A stretch of DNA of 64,000 nucleotides, taken from NCBI RefSeq assembly GCF_002078015.1, contig NZ_LWBP01000187.1, positions 50,371 through 114,370 of the forward strand. Direction: 5' to 3'. Below the pieces are notes generated by a model. That model had not been told where the DNA came from and searched no databases. It was given only the letters and a program-made list of their open reading frames with translations. Of the stretch, positions 8,747 through 15,950 are shown in pieces; position 1 is the stretch's first letter; each line of letters starts with the position of its first letter. Source of the DNA: Niastella populi. Lineage in GTDB: Bacteria; Bacteroidota; Bacteroidia; Chitinophagales; Chitinophagaceae. The translations under genes were made by a program, and so were the position numbers.

Positions 8747-9985
8747 ATGACCGACAAACAAATTACGAGTTATCCCAAGGAAAAGATAAACATTCTTCTA
8801 CTTGAGAACATCAGTGACAAGGCTGTTAAATTTTTTAAAGACAATGGTTACACGTCCGTTAAAAAGATAACGGGGGCATTAAGTGAAGAAGACCTGATCC
8901 GTGAAGTGAAGGACGTACATTTGCTGGGTATCAGATCCAAAACGCAGATCACTTCGCGTGTACTGGACGCTGCTAAGAAATTACAGGCAATCGGTTGTTT
9001 TTGTATTGGTGTAAACCAGGTTGATCTTAAATATGCTAAACAACAGGGTGTTGCGGTGTTCAATGCGCCGTATTCCAATACCCGTTCGGTAGCAGAGCTG
9101 GTAATAGGGTTGTCGATCCTGCTGATCAGGCGCATTATTGACAAGAACAAGGCCGCTCATGAAGGTACATGGCTGAAAGACGCGAAAGGGAGTTATGAAA
9201 TGCGTGGCAAAACGCTGGGTATTGTGGGGTATGGAAATATCGGCACACAGGTAAGCGTGCTGGCCGAAGCGTTGGGTATGCATGTGATCTTCTATGACAC
9301 CATTACCAAACTGCCGTTAGGCAATGCTGTTGCCAAGAAATCGCTGAAAGACCTTGTAAGCGAGGCCGATATCGTTACGCTGCATGTGCCCGAAACTGCC
9401 AGTACGAAGAACCTGATCAACAAGAACGTGATAAAGAATTTTAAAAAGGGTTCTATTCTTATAAATTATGCCCGCGGTGAAGTGGTTGACCTCGATGCAC
9501 TGGCGAAAGCCCTGCAGGAAGGCGCTATGAGCGGTGCGGCGGTTGACGTTTATCCCTGGGAGCCCGAAAAGAACGGTGATAAATTTACTACGCCATTACA
9601 GGGTTTGCCCAATGTGATCCTTACCCCGCACATCGGTGGTTCAACGGAAGAAGCGCAGCAGAACATCGGGGAAGATGTGAGCAATAAATTGTTCCAGTAC
9701 CTCGAAATGGGCGTAAGCATCGGTTCGCACACGGTGCCGCCATTAAGCCTGCCGCCGCAGGAAGGCGCCCACCGCATTCTGCATGTTCATCGCAATGTGC
9801 CCGGTGTGTTATCGGCTATCAATACCACATTGGCAAATAACAAGATCAACATCCTGGGCCAGTACCTGAAAACAAATGATGAGATCGGGTACGTGGTGCT
9901 TGACCTCGACAGAAAGATCTCCAATACGGCTGTGCAGTTGTTGAAAGAGGTGAAGGATACGATTAAGGTTAGATTGTTATATTAA
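8747..9985 (+). CDS. serA: D-3-phosphoglycerate dehydrogenase with C-terminal ACT domain
   Basis: 412 residues, the length of the E. coli-type enzyme. The first step of serine synthesis oxidises 3-phosphoglycerate to 3-phosphohydroxypyruvate with NAD. Visible motifs are the Rossmann loop LGIVGYGNIGTQ (about 157-168), catalytic Arg in NYARGEVVD (about 243), catalytic His in LTPHIGGSTEEA (about 295), and the substrate-site segment APYSNTRSVAELVIG. The last about 80 residues (HRNVPGVLSAINTTLANNKI onward) form an ACT domain, which in this family binds serine for feedback inhibition. Monocistronic, with its own -7 box and a strong terminator. Confidence 0.96.
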   Translation: MTDKQITSYPKEKINILLLENISDKAVKFFKDNGYTSVKKITGALSEEDLIREVKDVHLLGIRSKTQITSRVLDAAKKLQAIGCFCIGVNQVDLKYAKQQGVAVFNAPYSNTRSVAELVIGLSILLIRRIIDKNKAAHEGTWLKDAKGSYEMRGKTLGIVGYGNIGTQVSVLAEALGMHVIFYDTITKLPLGNAVAKKSLKDLVSEADIVTLHVPETASTKNLINKNVIKNFKKGSILINYARGEVVDLDALAKALQEGAMSGAAVDVYPWEPEKNGDKFTTPLQGLPNVILTPHIGGSTEEAQQNIGEDVSNKLFQYLEMGVSIGSHTVPPLSLPPQEGAHRILHVHRNVPGVLSAINTTLANNKINILGQYLKTNDEIGYVVLDLDRKISNTAVQLLKEVKDTIKVRLLY

Positions 9986-10007
9986 CAGGCATCTCGTATA
10001 ATATTAT

Positions 10008-10038
10008 ACGGGGCGTTCCTAAAGGGGCGCCCCGTTTT
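10008..10038 (+). terminator. Terminator after serA
   Basis: An 8-bp perfect GC-rich stem (ACGGGGCG with CGCCCCGT) followed by TTTT, 23 bp after the serA stop. Confidence 0.85.
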
Positions 10039-10112
10039 AGTTGATAGAGTTGATAGAGTTCATAAAGGAAGGCGTAGCAAAGGCCTTTATCAACTTTATC
10101 AACTCTATCACC
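10039..10112. repeat. Long imperfect hairpin built from GTTGATAGA words
   Basis: About 28 bases at 10040-10068 (GTTGATAGAGTTGATAGAGT...) are nearly complementary to 10082-10110 (TTTATCAACTCTATCA), with a 13-base loop. It directly follows the serA terminator. A related palindrome (GTTGAAGAGTT...) lies at 31735-31780. Confidence 0.7.
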
Positions 10113-10238
10113 TTTTCAACTTATGTCGCAAACCACCCCTTAAATTGTCCCTTACACACCCCGTTGAAGCTGTTATTTGATCCTAGTTTTGTTTCAACAA
10201 ACAACAAAAACAAATCATCAACGCTTAAACTGTTTTTT

Positions 10239-10655
10239 ATGAAAAAGACAAATATTTTCTACTGGGTGTTTACAGGGCTTTTAGCTTTCCTGATGTTAGG
10301 TTCTTCTATTCCCGATATTATGAACCATCCGCTTGCTGTAAAAGGTATGCACGAAGAGTTAGGCTATCCCGTTTATTTTATTCCATTCATTGGCGTGGCC
10401 AAGTTCCTGGGTGTGGTAGCCCTTCTTACCCCAGGTTTTCCCCGGTTGAAAGAGTGGGCGTATGCAGGTTTTGCTTTTGATCTTATCGGCGCAACCTACA
10501 GCATCTTCATGATCGGTAAACCCGACTGGATGTTTAACCTGTTACCGCTGGCACTGCTTACCGCTTCTTATGTGTTCTATCAAAAAAGAAAGAAAATGCT
10601 GGCCGCCCGCGCTGGTAATCAGCAAGCTGTAGCGTTTAACGGAGCTATTGCTTAA
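10239..10655 (+). CDS. DoxX-like family membrane protein
   Basis: 138 residues from the ATG at 10239 (MKKTNIFYWVF). The open frame further upstream is hairpin repeat DNA and is not used. Four hydrophobic segments and the pattern SSIPDIMNHPLAVKGMHEELGYP with GVAKFLGVVALLTPGFPRLKEWAYAG are typical of the DoxX-like (DoxX_2) group of small inner-membrane proteins. The C-terminus is basic and cytoplasmic (YQKRKKM). The role of this family is not established; some members are linked to redox or thiol stress. It stands alone between two repeat blocks, with no operon partner. Confidence 0.8.
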   Translation: MKKTNIFYWVFTGLLAFLMLGSSIPDIMNHPLAVKGMHEELGYPVYFIPFIGVAKFLGVVALLTPGFPRLKEWAYAGFAFDLIGATYSIFMIGKPDWMFNLLPLALLTASYVFYQKRKKMLAARAGNQQAVAFNGAIA

Positions 10656-10979
10656 AAAAGCTGAAGGCTCAAGGCTGAAGGCGTAAGGCATAAGGCTGAA
10701 GGCATAAGGCTGAAGGCATAAGGCTGAAGGCAAGGCTCAAGGCTCAAGGCTGAAGGCTGAAGGCTTAAGGCTTAAGGCGTAAGGCTGAAGGCATAAGGCT
10801 CAAGGTTTATTACGAACCGGCGAAGGGCCTTAATTTCCGAAGGTTCGCGGGTATGCAAAATATATGGAAGGCCGCACATGGATTGTATTCGCGTTAAGCG
10901 TTCTGCCTTCAGCCTTCTGCGTTTTGCGTTCGGCTTTCTCTGGCACATCTTTTTCAGCAGAACGGGTAAATAGCATACC
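10656..10979. repeat. Tandem AAGGCTGAAGGCRTAAGGC words, no gene
   Basis: Bases 10660-10815 consist of some fifteen 7-9 bp words (AAGGCTG, AAGGCGT, AAGGCAT, AAGGCTC) starting directly after the DoxX stop codon. From 10816 to 10979 the sequence is ordinary intergenic DNA with one more word block near 10895-10945. There are no regular spacers, so it is not a CRISPR array. Confidence 0.75.
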
Positions 10980-11480
10980 ATGAGCCCGATCACCATTGGC
11001 AATACCTATATGAAGGAACTGGAAGCTGAAGTAACGGCCACCCGTAAATGTCTTGAACGCATACCTATGGAAGTATATAAGTTCAAACCTCATGAAACCT
11101 CAATGGAAATGGGCTATCTCACTTTACTGGTAGCTGATATCCCCAGGTGGATCGCAGTGCTCATCGAGCAACCCTATCTCGATTTTGCCACTGATGAAAA
11201 GTTCGCACCTGCTAATGCTGAGGAAGTGTTGACACGTTTTGATGATAACGTACAGCGCGCCAGAAATGCATTGTCGGGTGTGCAGGATGAAGCGCTTCAG
11301 GAAACCTTCAGTTTGAAGAACAGCGGCAACGTCCTGTACAGCTCGTCCAAATTATCGCAGCTGGAACAAATGGTCAATCACCTGATCCATCACCGCGGGC
11401 AGCTCACTGTTTATATGCGCATGAAGGGGATCGCTATTCCGTCTATTTATGGGCCATCGGCTGATGAAAGGCATTTTTAA
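10980..11480 (+). CDS. DinB-like / DUF1569-type four-helix protein
   Basis: 166 residues. The pattern fits the DinB/YfiT four-helix bundle superfamily, which binds a metal through three His. Visible candidates are His near residue 39 (KFKPHETSM) and the pair in NHLIHHRGQLTVYMRMKG (about 132-137), followed by the typical C-terminal PSIYGPSADE. In this superfamily many members are thiol-dependent S-transferases or damage-inducible proteins of unknown reaction. Probably cytoplasmic. The ATG at 10980 is the likely start; MKELEAE eleven codons later is an alternative. AAGCTGAAAGCC repeat words begin right after the stop. Confidence 0.8.
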   Translation: MSPITIGNTYMKELEAEVTATRKCLERIPMEVYKFKPHETSMEMGYLTLLVADIPRWIAVLIEQPYLDFATDEKFAPANAEEVLTRFDDNVQRARNALSGVQDEALQETFSLKNSGNVLYSSSKLSQLEQMVNHLIHHRGQLTVYMRMKGIAIPSIYGPSADERHF

Positions 11481-11544
11481 GCCGAAAGCCTGAAGCTGAA
11501 AGCCCAAAGCCGAAACACAGGAGCAGTTGCTGTTTTCTCTTCAA

Positions 11545-11660
11545 CATTCGATATTGAAAATGCCGACGCTTTCGGTCGGCATCTCTGACGGAGTCTGATA
11601 CTCGTCAGCGTCGTCAGACCCGGCAAGGCGCGCTTCGTCGGGATTCAATATTCGATATTT
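11545..11660. repeat. MITE-like multi-hairpin element inside a repeat
   Basis: A GC-rich core of consecutive hairpins (ATGCCGAC/GTCGGCAT; CTGACG/CGTCAG; CCCGGC...GTCGGG) is embedded in AT-rich repeat sequence. It is flanked by ATTCGATATTGAA on the left and TTCAATATTCGAT on the right, which are near inverted repeats. It lies between the DinB-like gene and the end of the DUF5916 gene. Non-coding. Confidence 0.5.
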
Positions 11661-11688
11661 GTATTTCCCTTGCTGATTTCTCTGTTTT

Positions 11689-14358
11689 TCATTTCAAAAA
11701 CCGGTAAGTCATCTTCACCAAAAAAATGTTCCGCGCGGCCTGGTTATCGAATGCATTATCGAACAAACTCTTCGGAATGGCAACATCATTCCTGAGGTCG
11801 GCCGAGGCATCGGGGGTATTGCTTTGCGACCATACGAGATATATTTCGGAACCGGGTTTATATTCCCAGCGTACCACAAAGTTCGATCTGAACTGCACGA
11901 AATTGAAATCGGGTTTGTTAAAGGTGTAATCTACAATGCCATCTCCCTGTTCATCAACATGGTATTTCCCATTCACTTCATTGATCTCTCCATTGGCGAA
12001 CACATGAAAACGGTCATGTAGTTTTTTGGCCATCGGGTCGGTCACATAGGCAAAATGATCGTAGAGCGGCCGCGAAATATATGGTTGTCCATAGTATTGC
12101 AGGGTAAGGTCGGGGGTAATGTTATAGCTCATGCGGCCTATGAAACGTAAAGTATGCTGCTTTACTTCGCCCACAATGGTACGCATGGTATTGCCAACGC
12201 TAACATTGCTTACGAACTGGTCTTGTTTGCGCCAGGTGTACGTGTAGTTTGCGCTCAGGCTGATGCGCATGGCATTGATGGGCTGAAAATACAACCCCAG
12301 TTCCGTGGTGCTGTTCCTCATGGTGTGCTGAAACCCCCAGAAATTATTGATGTTGAAATTCACGTACAGCTTTTTCCTGATGTCGCTGGTAACATAAGCG
12401 TCATGTGAGATCCCCGGCAGGCGGCGAATGGCGCCGGCGCCGCGTAATGCATTGTTTGAAATACCGAACACGGCCCATGTTGTGCCGGTACCCGTTTGCC
12501 AGTTATTATTAAAAGTGGCGTGTGAGTTGAAGTTGAATGCCTGGTAAATGTATTTGCCGCTGTAATCCCACCGCGACCAGTGGTTGTAGTTCAACCGCGC
12601 CTGGCGAAAGATCAGGAACGATTTTGGCCAGTGCAAACCGGCCCAGGTAAAATGGTTGATCTCATTGGAGGTAAGCATAAAGCCGATATCATTCAGCTCC
12701 AGTTCAGGAGAACGAAGCGTAACACCGGTTTCGAACTTGAACAACCGGCCATGCGGGCCCGATCTGCCGCCTACCTTACCGAAGCGGAAGGTACCGCCGG
12801 TACCGGTCAATGCGGTGCGGTTACTGTCAACCGATACCTCGCTGGCATTGATTCGCTGGAACAGGTGTTCAAATGCGGTCTGGGTTTTGAAAATGGCCTG
12901 TTTACTGCCCTGTACCTGGCTGAACACCAGGTTACCGCGAATGTACCATACGCGGTTCTTCCAGGTATGAAAGAAATCGAGCCCGCCCGAATAAGCGCTG
13001 CGGTGCAGGTCGGGCAGTCCGTTGTCGCGGTTTACCGCGGTAAAGATGCCGCCGAAGATCGTTTTGCCGCCATTGATGTCTTTTTGCAGGCGGCCAACAA
13101 AATAACTGGTGAGCGGTTCTACCAGTTCTTTTCTTGTCTCGCCATTGTTATCGATGGTGGCCATTTCCTTTTGGGTAATGCTTTCGAGAATTCCTATGCT
13201 CCAGCCTTTGCGGGTTTTGCCGCTGAACTTGGCTGCGCCGAGAATAGATGTATTGAGCGGCATTTTCACATATTCATTGCTGCCGAGGGTGGGGTAACCA
13301 TGGGGTGAACTGCCGATCCGCCGGGAATAGAAAAGCAGGTCGGAATCATAATCGCCGCCGGCTTCCGAACCGGTAAGCTGGTAATCGAAAATGTTGCGGC
13401 TTTCCATAAAGAACGGGCGGCGTTCTTCAAAGAAGTTCTGAAAACCATCTATCCGTACCTGCGAGGGGTCGGCTTCCACCTGCCCGAAATCGGGATTTAC
13501 GGTGAAGTCGAGAATAAGATCGTTGGTAACGGCAAACTTGCCATCGAGCCCGCCCGTTAATTTGGTATCGAACCCTTTGGCAAAAGGGTTGCCATTCACT
13601 TTTTTATATTTATCTGCCTGCAGGGTTGCATAAGGCGCTATCTCAATCTGGCGGTGGAGGGGGATATTTGCAAGCCCCTTCAGTTCCCCAAAGCGGCTCA
13701 CCCAAACACCCGAGTTTTGGGGAATATATTGCCAGGTGCTCATTTCATCTTTTCTGAAAATACGGCGCGTTACCTGTATGCCCCAGGTTTTGTCGGCTTC
13801 ATTTCCATAACGGAGCTGGCTGAACGGGATCTTTACTTCGGCCGTCCACCCGGTTTCATCGATATGTGTTTTGGCGAACCAGATGGGGTTCCAGTTCACG
13901 TCCCAGTTGTTACCGTCGTTAGAAACAAATTCATCACCCCGTACGCCCGATACCGACAGGGTGAAGGAAAATGCGGTGCGCAGGTCGTGATAGCTGTCGA
14001 TATTTATTTCAACCCAGTCGCCGGGGAACTGGTCGCGGCGTTCCATTCGTCTTACAATGGAGTCGGGATGCTGATCGATGCAATGATAGGCGACGTAGAG
14101 GTATTTTTCGTCGTACAGGATCTTGAACCGGGTAGGTTGTGCGGGCGCCTTGCCTTCGTTGGGTTTCCATTGAATAAAATCACCGCCCCAGGGTACAGCG
14201 TTCCATGCTTCTTCGTTTGGGATACCGTCTAACGTTACAGGCGCCTGCAGATGCCGGGTGGTATAGGATCGTCGTACAACCGTTGTATCGGCGAAATTAC
14301 TCATGGCGGTTGTGGAAAGTGCAAAACAGCATAGCACAAGCAGAATGCTCCGGTTCAT
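11689..14358 (-). CDS. DUF5916 outer-membrane protein with N-terminal CBM9-like domain
   Basis: 889 residues. A signal peptide (LLVLCCFALSTTAMS) is followed by a family-9 carbohydrate-binding-like domain (about 35-230: LDGIPNEEAWNAVPWG, YVAYHCIDQHPDSI, GWTAEVKIPFSQLRYG). A long C-terminal domain of alternating beta strands (DUF5916 type) contains VNPDFGQVEADPSQV, FEERRPFFMESRNIF and ends in an aromatic strand (FLVKMTYRFLK), as outer-membrane barrels do. Such proteins are widespread in Bacteroidota; no substrate is established. I infer an outer-membrane beta-barrel that binds or admits a carbohydrate-like ligand. The TGA stop lies in a TTTTTCATTTC repeat word. Monocistronic. Confidence 0.88.
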   Translation of the reverse strand: MNRSILLVLCCFALSTTAMSNFADTTVVRRSYTTRHLQAPVTLDGIPNEEAWNAVPWGGDFIQWKPNEGKAPAQPTRFKILYDEKYLYVAYHCIDQHPDSIVRRMERRDQFPGDWVEINIDSYHDLRTAFSFTLSVSGVRGDEFVSNDGNNWDVNWNPIWFAKTHIDETGWTAEVKIPFSQLRYGNEADKTWGIQVTRRIFRKDEMSTWQYIPQNSGVWVSRFGELKGLANIPLHRQIEIAPYATLQADKYKKVNGNPFAKGFDTKLTGGLDGKFAVTNDLILDFTVNPDFGQVEADPSQVRIDGFQNFFEERRPFFMESRNIFDYQLTGSEAGGDYDSDLLFYSRRIGSSPHGYPTLGSNEYVKMPLNTSILGAAKFSGKTRKGWSIGILESITQKEMATIDNNGETRKELVEPLTSYFVGRLQKDINGGKTIFGGIFTAVNRDNGLPDLHRSAYSGGLDFFHTWKNRVWYIRGNLVFSQVQGSKQAIFKTQTAFEHLFQRINASEVSVDSNRTALTGTGGTFRFGKVGGRSGPHGRLFKFETGVTLRSPELELNDIGFMLTSNEINHFTWAGLHWPKSFLIFRQARLNYNHWSRWDYSGKYIYQAFNFNSHATFNNNWQTGTGTTWAVFGISNNALRGAGAIRRLPGISHDAYVTSDIRKKLYVNFNINNFWGFQHTMRNSTTELGLYFQPINAMRISLSANYTYTWRKQDQFVSNVSVGNTMRTIVGEVKQHTLRFIGRMSYNITPDLTLQYYGQPYISRPLYDHFAYVTDPMAKKLHDRFHVFANGEINEVNGKYHVDEQGDGIVDYTFNKPDFNFVQFRSNFVVRWEYKPGSEIYLVWSQSNTPDASADLRNDVAIPKSLFDNAFDNQAARNIFLVKMTYRFLK

Positions 14359-14454
14359 AAACCAATGCTACTGATTTGTATAGATCTTTTCTAGTTAAAG
14401 TATAACAGCGGTAATTTTAGAAAAACGAGCGGTTGGAAGAATAATTAACCAATG

Positions 14455-14625
14455 TGCTGATGTGCTGATTAGCTAATGCTTTTGCGCGGCCTTCGGGCTA
14501 ATTACAGGATATTGACTATTATCTAATTATCCCATTATCGAATTATCACATATCAAATTATCACATTCAATTAGCACATTAGCTAATTAGCACATTAGCT
14601 AATTAGCACATTAGCTAATTAGTCT
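14455..14625. repeat. TTAGCTAATTAGCACA tandem and palindromic repeats
   Basis: Bases about 14570-14622 hold three copies of an 18-bp unit TTAGCACATTAGCTAA. Before them lie degenerate AATTATCACAT words and, at 14455-14485, GTGCTGATTAGCTAATG. The unit is itself palindromic (TTAGCTAA). It fills the divergent region between the DUF5916 gene and the oxidoreductase, so it also occupies their promoter space. Confidence 0.75.
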
Positions 14626-14650
14626 TTATATTTATTTAAAACTTGCCATT

Positions 14651-15766
14651 ATGAGTTCGCGTCGAAACTTTTTGCAACAGCTGGCCGCTTCCGTAATTGC
14701 TTTCCCGCTGATACCTGCTGATGCCAGCCTCCTACATGGAAACAGGGATAAGGAAACATATGACGGACCGCCCCTGCGGGTGGCCATTTTGGGTTTAGGT
14801 AGTTATGGCACCCGCGTGGCGGAAGCCATGAAAGACTGCAAACGCGCACGGTTAACCGGTATTGTTAGCGGCACGCCTTCCAAGATCACCGCCTGGCAGC
14901 AGAAATACGGTATTCCTGAAAAGAACTGTTACAATTACCAGAATTTCGATAGCATAAAAGACAATCCCGATATAGATGTGGTATATGTAATAACGCCCAA
15001 CTCGCTGCATAAGGATTTTTCTATCAGGGCGGCAAAGGCGGGTAAACATGTCATTTGCGAAAAGCCCATGGCCATCAATGCAAAGGAAGGACAGGAAATG
15101 GTTGCCGCCTGCAAGAAAGCGAATGTAAAACTGCTGGTAGGGTACAGGATGCATTTCGAACCAAAAACGCTCGAGATCATTCGCATGCGGAAGGATGGCG
15201 AACTGGGAAAGATCATGTTCTTCCAGGGCCTCAGCGGCTTCGTTGCCGGCGACCCCAATCAATGGCGGTTGAATAAAGCGCTGGCTGGCGGCGGCGCCAT
15301 GATGGATATTGGCATTTACTCAATTAATGGTGCGCGTTATATGGTGGGCGAAGAACCGGTTTGGGTTACGGCGCAGGAAACAAAGACCAATCCCGAAAAA
15401 TTCAAACCCGGCGTTGATGAAACCATCCAGTTCCAAATGGGTTTTCCCAGCGGTGCGGTGGCAAGCTGTTTATCTACGTATAATATGAATAACCTCGATC
15501 GCTTTTTCCTCAATGGCAGTAAAGGGTATGCCGAACTGCAGCCGGCCACCGGTTACGGGCCCATTAAAGGGAAAACGAATAAAGGCGAACTCACCCAGCC
15601 GCATATGACGCACCAGACGGTGCAGATGGATGAAATGGCGGGTATCATCCTCGACGGCAAACAACCCATTGTGCCGGTAGACGGCGAAGAGGGCGTGCGT
15701 GATCTGAAGATCATCGACGCTATTTATGAGGCGGTTAAGACGGGGAAGAAAGTTGTTTTGAAGTGA
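14651..15766 (+). CDS. Gfo/Idh/MocA-family oxidoreductase, Tat-exported
   Basis: 371 residues. The N-terminus SSRRNFLQQLAASVIAFPL is a twin-arginine signal. The Rossmann domain follows (RVAILGLGSYGTRVAEAM, about 45-62; VVYVITPNSLH; GKHVICEKPMAIN with the conserved EKP Lys at about 141). The C-terminal alpha/beta domain has GGGAMMDIGIYSINGARYMVG. The order and the export signal resemble periplasmic glucose-fructose oxidoreductase, in which a tightly held NADP is carried across with the folded protein. It probably interconverts a sugar and its lactone or keto form in the periplasm, but the substrate is unknown. The repeat-filled region upstream shows no clear promoter. Confidence 0.9.
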   Translation: MSSRRNFLQQLAASVIAFPLIPADASLLHGNRDKETYDGPPLRVAILGLGSYGTRVAEAMKDCKRARLTGIVSGTPSKITAWQQKYGIPEKNCYNYQNFDSIKDNPDIDVVYVITPNSLHKDFSIRAAKAGKHVICEKPMAINAKEGQEMVAACKKANVKLLVGYRMHFEPKTLEIIRMRKDGELGKIMFFQGLSGFVAGDPNQWRLNKALAGGGAMMDIGIYSINGARYMVGEEPVWVTAQETKTNPEKFKPGVDETIQFQMGFPSGAVASCLSTYNMNNLDRFFLNGSKGYAELQPATGYGPIKGKTNKGELTQPHMTHQTVQMDEMAGIILDGKQPIVPVDGEEGVRDLKIIDAIYEAVKTGKKVVLK

Positions 15767-15867
15767 GTTGCCAGGGAGGTAACAGGCTCCACGACACATA
15801 CAAAATCTGGCAGTTGGCATTCAATTATCGGGCGTTCACCACCCGGTAAGGGAAGGGAAATGGGGAA

Positions 15868-15901
15868 CACAATAGTTTTACGCCCCGTTCAAACTATTGT
15901 G
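15868..15901. promoter_or_regulatory. Perfect 11-bp inverted repeat
   Basis: CACAATAGTTT and AAACTATTGTG are separated by 12 bases, 49 bp before the start of the T9SS gene and 100 bp after the oxidoreductase stop. There is no T-tract, so it is an operator or hairpin rather than a canonical terminator. Confidence 0.45.
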
Positions 15902-15950
15902 AAACCGGATAAATAAAATTATCCTGTTAAACCCAAACCTTCTGTAGTTC

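Noticed and set aside
10656..10815. Possible CRISPR array
   Set aside because: The repeat words are 7-9 bp and touch each other without unique spacers; no cas genes are nearby. The same applies to 14570-14622 and 3426-3485.
12580..13308. Plus-strand open frame of 242 codons
   Set aside because: Lies wholly antisense inside the DUF5916 gene; it is a by-product of GC-rich codon use.
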